Program-made: the position numbers and the translations under genes
Notes under the pieces: generated by a model
Seen by the model: the letters and a program-made list of their open reading frames with translations, nothing else
Told to the model about the DNA's origin: nothing
Database searches by the model: none
Part shown: positions 1-7,079 of the stretch, piece after piece
Layout: every line of letters starts with the position of its first letter
Position numbering within the stretch: the stretch's first letter is position 1
Assembly (NCBI GenBank): GCA_964528765.1
Contig: CAZGVA010000030.1
Span: 1 to 10,074 of the forward strand
Reading direction: 5' to 3'
DNA length: 10,074 bases
From: JABICX01 sp964528765
GTDB lineage: Archaea; Nanobdellota; Nanobdellia; UBA10117; JABICX01

Positions 1-805
1 TATTTATAAAAAAATATACTTTACTTAATGAGTGAGGGTTGAACATATTTGATTCAGAAATTTTTTGTACCAATATATCGCTAAGAAATTTCGGTATTTC
101 TGAAATGTAATTTTCATTTAATTTAGATAGACTATCCAATAAAGAAATATAATCATTTTTACAAATTGATTCATGAAAATCGTTAATTGTTTTGTAAAAT
201 GAATCAGTCTTAAATTTAACAGCTGTTTGCATTATTCCTGTGGGGTTAGAATCAGTAATCTTTGTTGTTCGAGGTAATCTTTCAATTGCAGCAGTTAAAA
301 TGTTGGATTCATATACAATTAATTCATCTAATAAATCTAATTTATTTGGTGCATCCTCAAAATATTCTAAAACGCTCATGTAGCTGTTAAGTAATTCCGA
401 TAGTTCTTTATGATTAGTTACAATTTCATCAACAAGTGTTCCAAATGCATTTGAATCAGAACCAAATTTTTGATAAGAGTCGTGTAAATGCGCTTTATCT
501 GAATAATTTAAATTTTTTAATATATTTCTTAAAGGCTCCCATCCAAATATTTTTGAAATTTCAGGTGAAACACCATACCAATAATAACGGCGACTTTCGG
601 GCATATCTAAACCAAATTCTAAATAGACCTTACGATTTTCTTCATCAACCTGTTCAATATTTCTCAAAATAGTTTGCCGACACATAATAGCCGTACTATT
701 ATCAATAAATAATTCAGTAGAATCAATATGATATTTAGAAAAAAGTTCACTTACTTCATCAGTACCAATACTACTTACTAACGATGAGAATTTTGGTTTA
801 GCCAT
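1..805 (-). CDS. Unrecognised protein, 3' part beyond the window edge
   Basis: An open frame starts at ATG 805-803 and runs without a stop to base 1, giving at least 268 residues (it begins MAKPKFSSLVSSIG). I do not recognise a family. The product looks soluble and mostly helical, with many Asp, Glu, Asn and Ser and no obvious signal peptide, membrane segment or catalytic motif. A short aromatic stretch (RRYYWYG, about residues 72-78) stands out. The start overlaps the end of the preceding gene by 28 nt in another frame, so the two are probably translated together. This makes it the seventh gene of the minus-strand cluster. No good Shine-Dalgarno sequence precedes it; a G-rich stretch lies about 17 nt upstream. 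The length and unbroken frame across 268 codons of AT-rich DNA make it convincing as a gene, although its function is unknown. Confidence 0.8.
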   Translation of the reverse strand, partial: MAKPKFSSLVSSIGTDEVSELFSKYHIDSTELFIDNSTAIMCRQTILRNIEQVDEENRKVYLEFGLDMPESRRYYWYGVSPEISKIFGWEPLRNILKNLNYSDKAHLHDSYQKFGSDSNAFGTLVDEIVTNHKELSELLNSYMSVLEYFEDAPNKLDLLDELIVYESNILTAAIERLPRTTKITDSNPTGIMQTAVKFKTDSFYKTINDFHESICKNDYISLLDSLSKLNENYISEIPKFLSDILVQKISESNMFNPHSLSKVYFFIN

Positions 806-1368
806 GATATTGCTTCATCAACCCCCGAAGTTTTTGTATCAGATGGTTTAGTAGTAAAACTCTTCATTTGATGTGAATGAGAAAATGGATTAAATTTAGT
901 TTCTTTAACTTTTATCGCTACAGTAAATATATCTGATTTTTCATAGACTATATCAGGGAAACCTAAACTTGCAAATATCCAAAATACTTCTTCATCGTAT
1001 AAATACGAACCTAAATTAGACTCAACAATCGGAACACGGTCACCATTTTTTAAAACTCTAACTTCGCGTATATTTAATGGTGCTTGATATGTATCAACTC
1101 TCCGAACAATGTCATCAATAGATTGACTAGCAATCGAATGCGCGATATCCTCAACATCTGAACCTAACAAATCTTTTGACTTTTCAATAAAACGTTCATC
1201 AGTTTTTGGTTCTAATGCTAAATTCAACCATTCATCTGGCTGTTCTATTCTAACTTTTCTAAAAATTTCCGCACCGACTTGATAAAAATCAGGTAAAGCC
1301 ATTTTATTAGATGACGCCAGTCCTGGTGAATATAACGTATGACAATCTGAAGCAAATCCTTCGTTCAT
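778..1368 (-). CDS. Unrecognised 196-residue cluster protein
   Basis: This is a complete frame from ATG 1368 to TAG 778-780, and the TAG is followed at once by an in-frame TAA (775-777). I do not recognise the family. The sequence looks like a soluble alpha/beta protein: a helical first half, then predicted strands around IREVRVLKNGDRVPIVES (about residues 99-116) and a segment FWIFASLGFPDIVYE (about 129-143), ending in a low-complexity Ser/Thr/Lys tail. No catalytic motif or membrane segment is visible. It starts 26 nt after the stop of the HxxxH gene and overlaps the next gene by 28 nt, which fits operon membership. No Shine-Dalgarno sequence is apparent before the start. It may be an accessory or target-recognition subunit of the ATPase/VWA system, but that rests on position only. 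Confidence 0.8.
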   Translation of the reverse strand: MNEGFASDCHTLYSPGLASSNKMALPDFYQVGAEIFRKVRIEQPDEWLNLALEPKTDERFIEKSKDLLGSDVEDIAHSIASQSIDDIVRRVDTYQAPLNIREVRVLKNGDRVPIVESNLGSYLYDEEVFWIFASLGFPDIVYEKSDIFTVAIKVKETKFNPFSHSHQMKSFTTKPSDTKTSGVDEAISWLNQNSHR

Positions 1369-1394
1369 TAAAGTACATTTTGGATATTTTTTAA

Positions 1395-2015
1395 TTAACT
1401 TTTTTTTTGAATAGATAAATTTATGATATTCTCAACACTCATACCCTTAGGAAATTGATTTTTAAAAAAGTCAAAAAAAGGCATTTTGTCTAAACCATCT
1501 GTAAGTCCCAACAAATTATTAAAAGCAATAAAATCTTTTCTTCTTTGGGAATATTTAATGCTTTCATTTTCAATAAAAGATACTAATTCGTAATACATAT
1601 TCTGATTTATATTATATATTTCAGTACTTATTTTCATCAAATCTGGATTATGATTATTTTGAAAAACATGTGCGATTGAATGAGCTAAGACTAATGATTG
1701 TAATTTTTTTGGTAAAGTTCTAAGCATATAAATAGAATTACCATACTTACCTTCTCGTGTATATGTAGCTTCAACATGACCACCTTCGGCAAACATACTG
1801 GTTTTAATCATTTTTTCTGAATTCGGCAAAACAGATAAATCAAAATAAGGTATATCTACGGGAGATAAAAATAATGTTGCTTCTAATTTTTTTCCATGAA
1901 AAAATTCAGGTGTGCAAAGAACCAAATCAATTGAAAGCTTTGACGTATCAATATCATATTGTGCAAAATTACGTTCAATATTTCTAGCTTCATCGCGCAA
2001 ATAATTAGTTTGCAT
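1395..2015 (-). CDS. Degenerate HxxxH (zincin-like) protein of the ATPase/VWA cluster
   Basis: I place the start at ATG 2015 (MQTNYLRDEARN), giving 206 residues. A longer frame to 2075 exists, but its extra 20 codons lie wholly inside the VWA gene. The chosen start overlaps the VWA stop codon by 11 nt and has a weak GGGAT ribosome site a few bases upstream. The clearest feature is a helix LVLAHSIAHVFQNN with His112 and His116 in an HxxxH arrangement. Zinc metallopeptidases have HExxH here; the catalytic Glu is replaced by Ser113. A following helix carries several Glu residues (about 143, 149, 151) that could supply a third ligand. I infer a metal-binding or pseudo-peptidase fold. Metallopeptidase-like proteins do occur beside MoxR/VWA genes in other genomes, but no specific family can be named. 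The function is unknown; a chance HxxxH in a helical protein remains possible. Confidence 0.75.
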   Translation of the reverse strand: MQTNYLRDEARNIERNFAQYDIDTSKLSIDLVLCTPEFFHGKKLEATLFLSPVDIPYFDLSVLPNSEKMIKTSMFAEGGHVEATYTREGKYGNSIYMLRTLPKKLQSLVLAHSIAHVFQNNHNPDLMKISTEIYNINQNMYYELVSFIENESIKYSQRRKDFIAFNNLLGLTDGLDKMPFFDFFKNQFPKGMSVENIINLSIQKKS

Positions 2016-3606
2016 TTTTAATCCCTTTTGCAACAATTGTAGCTGCATTATCAATATCGTTTTCAGATATTTCAATTAAATTATCTGCAGACTTACCTGC
2101 AATTAAAACATTTTTAATATTTCCAAGTTCATATGTACCTCGATTTCTTGACGGAATATAAAAATAAATTAATTTATAATCTTTTGATGCAGCGTTTTTG
2201 GCAGATATTTCTGCAGCAGTTTGATTATCTGGTTCTCCATCTGAAACAATTGCAATAATTTTTTTATCATAAATATTTCGCTTTTGATCTTCTTTTAAAA
2301 CAAAATCAATTGCATGATGCAACGGAGTACTACCTCTGCCATATAAAAATACAATCTCGCTTTCATTAACTTCGTCAATACCATAACTATCAAATGACGC
2401 TACGCGTACTTCATCACCTTGATCTTCAAAATATTTTTTTACTCCGAGGCCTACTTTTTTTGCTGCAACCATTTTTTTATCGTTCATAGAGCCTGTACGA
2501 TCTATAAGCAACCATAAATAAAAATTATCTTCTAAAGTATAATTAGCTAAATCTTCGTCATATATCTCAAGTTTAGTTGGACTGTGCATAGCAGCATTTT
2601 GAGCAGTTCGCATTAAATCCATTCGACTTAAAGATGCACCATGTACTAAATCACTAATCTGTCCCTGCTCTCCACCTAAATCTCGACGAATTTTATCTGC
2701 AACATTCCTACCAACAATATCGGCTAATTTCGAAACACTTATCTGAAATGAACCTTGTTGAAAAGCTGATGCTTCTTCTTCCATATCTGAAATGGCTTTG
2801 TATTGTGCCCCAAGTTTATTGAGTTCGTTAATTGCCTGAGAATACTTATCAAATACTTGTTGCATTACTGCTTTAATATCATCATTATCAGTAATTCTCT
2901 TGAAACTGCTAACTTTTTCATAAATTTCTTGCATCACGATACGTTCCAGTTCAGCTGCTTGTCTTTCAATATGATTTGGATTTATTGCGAGAGGACCATT
3001 TATTGAATTAGTATAACGACCATTAGAATTTGTTGAATTTTCATTAGGTTTAAAAAACTGTGGAACTGCGCCATTAATATAACCTGCTCCCGAACCAGAT
3101 TGTCCTTGTTGACTCATTTGACCTTGTTGACTAGATTGTCCTTGTTGACTCATTTGACCTTGTTGACCCGATTGTCCTTGTTGACTCATTTGACCTTGTT
3201 GACTAGATTGTCCTTGTTGACTCATTTGACCTTGTTGACTAGATTGTCCTTGTTGACATTGTTGATATTGTTCTTTAAGTTGATCTAGATAATCATATAA
3301 CTCATCTCGATCAATATGAGATTGTTCCAAAGAAGAGTCTGTTGGAGTAATTCCCAATTGTTCAAGTTTCTTCATTAATTCTGCAATACTTTCATTAGCT
3401 TCTTGTGGATTAAGCTGCCTATTCAATTCTGAACGTTCTACAGTTTTATCCAGATGTTGAATTAAATTACCGCCAACATCGTTTGACTGAAATGATTCTG
3501 GATCAGATAAAATATCTTCTATTAACGCTGGATCTAATTTAGCATCCGCATATGAATTTGGTCCACCGCTAGAATAACTTGTTGAATCTCTTATTCGGAG
3601 TCTCAC
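2005..3606 (-). CDS. VWA-domain protein, chelatase/CobT/NorD-like, with Q/G/S repeat linker
   Basis: The 533-residue product starts at GTG 3606, which overlaps the TGA of the AAA+ ATPase gene in a 4-nt GTGA; a GAGG site lies about 10 nt upstream. Order of parts: a charged N-terminal region (1-115), a low-complexity linker of QSSQQGQMSQQG repeats (about 118-170), a helical middle (about 205-345), and a C-terminal von Willebrand factor A domain (about 360-533). The metal-ion-dependent adhesion site is complete in outline: DRTGS (Asp369, Thr371 in place of the usual first Ser, Ser373), GSTPLHHA (Thr427) and VSDGEPD (Asp456). This layout (acidic or low-complexity linker followed by a C-terminal VWA) is that of the large subunits working with MoxR/Mg-chelatase ATPases, such as CobT, BchD and NorD. 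The inferred role is an adaptor linking ATPase remodelling to a metal centre or protein target. No membrane segment is visible, so it is likely cytoplasmic. The domain call is firm; the substrate is unknown. Confidence 0.9.
   Translation of the reverse strand: MRLRIRDSTSYSSGGPNSYADAKLDPALIEDILSDPESFQSNDVGGNLIQHLDKTVERSELNRQLNPQEANESIAELMKKLEQLGITPTDSSLEQSHIDRDELYDYLDQLKEQYQQCQQGQSSQQGQMSQQGQSSQQGQMSQQGQSGQQGQMSQQGQSSQQGQMSQQGQSGSGAGYINGAVPQFFKPNENSTNSNGRYTNSINGPLAINPNHIERQAAELERIVMQEIYEKVSSFKRITDNDDIKAVMQQVFDKYSQAINELNKLGAQYKAISDMEEEASAFQQGSFQISVSKLADIVGRNVADKIRRDLGGEQGQISDLVHGASLSRMDLMRTAQNAAMHSPTKLEIYDEDLANYTLEDNFYLWLLIDRTGSMNDKKMVAAKKVGLGVKKYFEDQGDEVRVASFDSYGIDEVNESEIVFLYGRGSTPLHHAIDFVLKEDQKRNIYDKKIIAIVSDGEPDNQTAAEISAKNAASKDYKLIYFYIPSRNRGTYELGNIKNVLIAGKSADNLIEISENDIDNAATIVAKGIKNAN
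3097..3258 (-). repeat. 36-bp tandem repeat, about 4.5 copies, inside the VWA gene
   Basis: Four units of 36 bp (from 3097, 3133, 3169 and 3205) are followed by a partial unit from 3241. Each unit is itself two diverged 18-bp halves sharing CTTGTTGACT on the plus strand. The copies are nearly identical: the main visible difference is a few bases at the boundary near 3167-3169, which changes one SS pair to SG in the protein. The unit length is a multiple of three, so gain or loss of copies leaves the VWA reading frame intact and only changes the length of the flexible Q/G/S linker. This is a likely length-variable site. Confidence 0.95.
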
Positions 3607-5085
3607 GCGCCAGATCCCTCTAAAATAAGACTATGTACATCCGCAGCAATATCTTTCCAAGTTTCTGCGTTATATTCAATATTCATTTTATCTAAAAACG
3701 CTTTACTCTTTTTAGCATCACCTGATTTAATTAACTGCGCAATTCTTCTAGCTTCATTTAAACCAGATTTATTTGAGGCAAAAAATGACTTTGCTACCTG
3801 TTTAACGGCATCGGTTATTTTATCATCTACGCCTTCTTTAAGTGGGAATTGCTCGCGCAGTAATGTCGTAACATTCTTTGACGTAACTACTCCATTAACA
3901 TGCTCCATTCCAATAACTTTACGTATTAAACCCGTAGTTCCTAAAATACCTCCAGGTGGAATTATATCTAACGTATATTTACCCGCCTTCCCCATTGTTT
4001 CAAAAAATTCTTCTTCGTTTTTTATGTGCGTAAGATCTGCTTCAATTTCTGTAAATTCAGGTATAACTTCTCTACGAGTTAAATTAGCAAAATTAACAAT
4101 TAAATCAATTATATAATCAGGAACGTGTGTCTTTAAATTCATATTATCCAGCGATTTTCTTGCTATCTGTTGTTCAGTTTTAATTGTTGGATAGCCTCCA
4201 AAATATATTACATCAAATCTTCGCTGTGTAGCTGCATCTAATTCAGTTAGACCATAATTCGCAGTTCCAATAACTACATTATCTACCGGCCAAGCATTTC
4301 CTCCTGCTTGTAAATATCGTTTATTTGGATCTTCAGAAGAAGTAATATCAAAAATTAAATTAATAATCTTTTTTGTATTTGAATGTGGATTGATTATTTC
4401 ATCCCATAAAATTATTCCTCTATCAAACATTATTCCAGGATTATATGCTCGTGGATCTTTAGAAGAAATACCTTCTTTAATTGCAGTAGTATTTTGTCCA
4501 CCTGTAATAATTCTTTCAGCAGAAAAATTATCAAGAATTTTTCGTGAATTTATTTCTGCTCTAGAAAAATCTACAGGGCTTACTTTATAGTCTAAAATAC
4601 AATCTAAATTGGGCTTATTATCTAAATTTTCTGGGTCAACTTGATCTGTTTTTAATTTAATCTGACATACAGGACACATTTTAAGAAACAAACCATATGC
4701 TTCACGAAAGTTTTTTTCTTGTGAAGCATCATAATATTTCATTATATTATGTGGATCTTCTTGAACCATTGTACAATCATCTAATTTAAATGCAACATCA
4801 TCCATACTTGCAAATTCCATATAAAGAGTATCTCGCAGATCCATAACTAAATGTGATTTAGCAATACCAGGGGGTCCTACAAGAATTCCATCACCACCAC
4901 CTGTTCGAATCAAATCAAACAGTTTTTTTTTTAATCGGTGTATAACCAAAAACATTTGGTGCAAGTGCATCATAATCAATACCTTTTTTTCCAGCTATAT
5001 TTTCGCCAACTCTTGTGGCAACTCGACTTATACTAAATTTAGTATAATTCTCATTTTTTAAATCTCCTACAGTTCTACTTATCAT
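3603..5085 (-). CDS. AAA+ ATPase of the MoxR/Mg-chelatase class, frameshifted at an A10 run
   Basis: The gene is best read from ATG 5085 (GGAG site 7 nt upstream) to TGA 3603. As written, the first frame stops at TGA 4915-4917 after 57 codons, and the rest lies in another frame. Dropping one A from the ten-A run at 4923-4932 joins them into a 493-residue protein. The join restores a continuous family motif, PNVFGYTPIKKKLFDLI followed by the Walker A loop, which argues that the two halves belong together. Motifs in the joined protein: Walker A GPPGIAKS (70-77), Walker B ILWDE (Asp228, Glu229), sensor-1 region VVIGTAN (Asn276), and an RRFD arginine-finger-like site (288-289). Between Walker A and B lies an insertion with Cys137, Cys140 (CPVC) and Cys162, possibly metal-binding. 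ATPases of this class form rings and act with VWA partners; the VWA gene follows with a 4-nt overlap. The stretch RGIILWDEIINP resembles Mg-chelatase subunit I. The target is unknown. Confidence 0.88.
4923..4932 (-). other. A10 homopolymer at the frame break of the AAA+ ATPase
   Basis: On the coding (minus) strand the run reads ATT, ten A, then CTG. The upstream frame reads three Lys codons, then Thr, Val and stop. The downstream frame reads three Lys codons and continues LFDLI. Nine A would give an unbroken gene. Possible explanations are polymerase slippage that restores the frame in part of the transcripts, ribosomal frameshifting, a recent inactivating insertion, or a homopolymer error in the assembly. 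The sequence alone cannot separate these. Confidence 0.9.
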
Positions 5086-5087
5086 AT

Positions 5088-5486
5088 TTATTCTCCAGAT
5101 ATTACTCGATTACTTACTCGTCGCGTTATATGAAATGTATCAACAAGTGCCTCAAGCACGGGCATAAGTTCATCATTCACGCGATACATGCTATTTTCAT
5201 CTGTTTTTAAAAACGAATAACCTACCAACAAATCTACTACTTTTCTCTCTTGCAAATCTTCAGGTAATTTGATTTTTCCATCCGTTTTGATTGTTTCATA
5301 TACTTTTAAAAAAAATTTTTTAGTGATTTTTTGTTCGTTAAGTATACCTGCTAAACTTAAAGCATATTCTTCTGCATTATACTCGTCTGAATCGGTCTTT
5401 TCTTCTACAGTATATTCTTCAGATGAATTGTTTTCTACATCAGAATTTTCTGACGCTGTATTTTCTTCAGTATTATATATTTGCAT
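5088..5486 (-). CDS. Small acidic-tailed, winged-helix-like protein ending in Gly-Glu
   Basis: The 132-residue product starts at ATG 5486, set by an AGGAG site (5491-5495) four bases upstream that overlaps the TAG stop of the preceding gene. Residues 1-43 are a disordered-looking Glu/Asp/Ser/Asn tail. Residues about 44-118 look like a compact helical domain with a wing: helices around ALSLAGILN, KFFLKVYETIK and RKVVDLLVGYSFL, then a turn and the strand-like MYRVNDEL, as in winged helix-turn-helix folds. The C-terminus is Ser-Gly-Glu. The stop is 2 nt before the ATPase start, so the two are surely co-expressed. It could be a DNA-binding regulator, an adaptor for the ATPase, or, more speculatively, a conjugated or modified protein, because the neighbouring gene resembles an amidoligase and Pup is ligated through a C-terminal Glu. 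I do not recognise a named family. Confidence 0.8.
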   Translation of the reverse strand: MQIYNTEENTASENSDVENNSSEEYTVEEKTDSDEYNAEEYALSLAGILNEQKITKKFFLKVYETIKTDGKIKLPEDLQERKVVDLLVGYSFLKTDENSMYRVNDELMPVLEALVDTFHITRRVSNRVISGE

Positions 5487-5493
5487 TTTACTC

Positions 5494-6978
5494 CTATATT
5501 TTTATCCACGGTTTATTTTCCGCTAAATTATCAAAACCTGCTTCTCCGGGTTCATTTTGTCGAATATATGTTCTTGATGCACAGGCACGTTTATTCATAT
5601 CCACTAAATCATGTAAAATTTGTTTAGGTAAACCTAATTGAGACATTGTCGTTTCATTTGCAAGACATGATGGTTGTATGGTATCAAATGCATCCATATC
5701 TGCACTCAAATATCGATACAATGCCAAAGGGTCAGATAATAACAAATTTGCAACGGACTTAGGTAATTTGCTTATTGCTTCTCCTGCTCGTTCAGTTGGT
5801 ATTTCAAAAAAAGATTCACCAAACAGCGAAGAATACATTTTTTGTCCAGCTAAAATTTTAGCTTCAAGTATTTTAGGTAAATTTGTTTTGTATTTAGGTA
5901 ATTGTGACGCCAATACAACTTTACTAACATTATGCATTACATCTCTTGCGCAAGTCATTCCATCTGGTGAAATCACTTCAATTCGTTGGTACAAAGGATC
6001 TAATAATACATCAAAAGGTTTAGTTGTCCAGTTGAAATCGACTCTCTCAAATCGGCTATCACCAAATCTTTTTTGATATTTAGCTATAATTGTATCATAC
6101 ACGTTAAAATCCAGGACATTATTTGTTTGATCAGATATTTCCTGAAATATTTGTTTTTCGAACTGTTGAAAAAATGTATTTTTTACTGCAAAATTTCGAT
6201 AAAATTTTGGATTAATTTTTTGCAGATTACATAAATCAAAAAATTCATTATAAGAATTAATATTAAAACACGTAAAAGGTAATTTAGCCGAGATTTCATG
6301 CAAAACATTACGTAAACTCATACAACTAAAGGGTGAGTTACTTGCAGGTGCCGCAATTTCAGGTAACCACTTTCGAATATTATTAAACATTCTAATTAAA
6401 TTTTCAGATTCTTGTGATGAGTTAGATATAATCTTTTCATTATGCATACCCACACTAATATGATTATCTGTAACTAAACTATATCCGGGTTCTTTCTTAA
6501 TTTCAGATATTGCTGCAGGAGTTATGATTAAATTTGAATCAACTGCACATTCATGTAAAATCTTAAACACTAAATTTGTAGCGCGGTACATTTCCTTAAA
6601 ATCATAAAATTTAAACGGTGTATGTGCTTCAAGCTGTAATGGTTGTGTTTGCATACCGCTAACCCATGAAAAAAGCTGCTTAGTTTCATTTTCCTGATTT
6701 TTTTTTACTTCAATAATATTATCTGAAATAACTGCATCCCAAATTAAATTACTAATGTTTACACCTAACTCAGTTAAAACCGGGCCATGTTCTAATGAAT
6801 TTTCTTGGTTAATTACATGAAAAGATTGTTCAAAACCTGCAGAAATTGGTTGAGGTCGATCTAATTCTTCCCAAACAACGCCAAGGGGTTCAGAAACAAG
6901 TTTGTCCACAATTCTACGTTTTCGAACACTTTTTTCCTCACTAGATTTTTCACAATAATCTTGATTCACTACTCGCAT
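5494..6978 (-). CDS. Putative carboxylate-amine ligase-like protein (GCS2/YbdK fold, partly degenerate)
   Basis: The 494-residue product starts at ATG 6978, about 24 nt after a TATA-like element, and is the first gene of the minus-strand cluster. Several segments follow the order seen in GCS2/YbdK glutamate-cysteine-ligase-like enzymes of the glutamine-synthetase fold: GFEQSF (48-53) at the usual G-x-E-x-E site, DNHISVG (171-177) at the HxHxG site, RKWLPEIAAPASNSPF (202-217) closely matching the family's WLP..A..ANSPF block, a following SLR, and YQRIEV (330-335) at the site usually written T-x-E-x-R. Three of these sites lack a usual residue: the second Glu is Ser52, the second His is Ser175, and the Arg after Glu334 is Ile. 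Family members join a carboxylate to an amine using ATP. Here activity may be altered or lost. The match is from pattern recall, so the family call is moderate; the gene itself is certain. Confidence 0.6.
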   Translation of the reverse strand: MRVVNQDYCEKSSEEKSVRKRRIVDKLVSEPLGVVWEELDRPQPISAGFEQSFHVINQENSLEHGPVLTELGVNISNLIWDAVISDNIIEVKKNQENETKQLFSWVSGMQTQPLQLEAHTPFKFYDFKEMYRATNLVFKILHECAVDSNLIITPAAISEIKKEPGYSLVTDNHISVGMHNEKIISNSSQESENLIRMFNNIRKWLPEIAAPASNSPFSCMSLRNVLHEISAKLPFTCFNINSYNEFFDLCNLQKINPKFYRNFAVKNTFFQQFEKQIFQEISDQTNNVLDFNVYDTIIAKYQKRFGDSRFERVDFNWTTKPFDVLLDPLYQRIEVISPDGMTCARDVMHNVSKVVLASQLPKYKTNLPKILEAKILAGQKMYSSLFGESFFEIPTERAGEAISKLPKSVANLLLSDPLALYRYLSADMDAFDTIQPSCLANETTMSQLGLPKQILHDLVDMNKRACASRTYIRQNEPGEAGFDNLAENKPWIKI

Positions 6979-6998
6979 GTAATTCTATGGGAGTAAGT

Positions 6999-7006
6999 CT
7001 TTTAAG
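6999..7006 (-). promoter_or_regulatory. Candidate TATA box for the minus-strand cluster
   Basis: On the minus strand the element reads CTTAAAAG, centred about 24 nt before the ATG at 6978. That spacing puts the expected archaeal transcription start at or next to the start codon, so the first gene would be leaderless. No Shine-Dalgarno sequence precedes that ATG, while the next two genes have AGGAG or GGAG sites, as expected for a leaderless first gene and led internal genes. Confidence 0.5.
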
Positions 7007-7043
7007 GGTTACGAAATTAGCACTTTTTTAATATAATCTATCC

Positions 7044-7060
7044 GCGAAATGATTTTAATT
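7044..7060 (+). promoter_or_regulatory. Candidate BRE plus TATA box for the MCM-like gene
   Basis: The sequence CGAAATGATTTTAATT has a purine-rich BRE-like part followed by TTTTAAT centred near 7056, about 24 nt before the ATG at 7080. This would give a leaderless transcript, and there is no Shine-Dalgarno site. It lies back to back with the minus-strand promoter; an additional AT-rich element TTTAATATAA (7027-7036) sits between them and could serve either direction. Confidence 0.45.
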
Positions 7061-7079
7061 CAAGAAACTACGTTAATAT

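Noticed and set aside
436..672. Plus-strand open frame of 78 codons.
   Set aside because: It is antisense to a long minus-strand frame that is open over the whole 1-805 interval and overlaps the cluster; the plus-strand product is low-complexity Asn/Gln/Phe.
3097..3258. CRISPR-like array, because of regularly spaced direct repeats.
   Set aside because: The units abut with no unique spacers and keep the VWA reading frame, so this is a coding tandem repeat.
3100..3288. Plus-strand open frame with a Leu/Thr/Ser repeat (MSLLTHLTLLTRL-type).
   Set aside because: It is the antisense reading of the Q/G/S repeat in the VWA gene, with no start signals of its own.
4933..4979. ATG at 4979 as the start of the AAA+ ATPase (MIMMHLHQMFLV...).
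   Set aside because: These codons are an out-of-frame reading of the upstream segment; the other frame there encodes the family-like PNVFGYTPIKK and has a good ribosome site at its start.
5678..6076. Plus-strand open frame of 132 codons.
   Set aside because: It is antisense to the GCS2-like gene, whose protein shows family-type motifs across this region.
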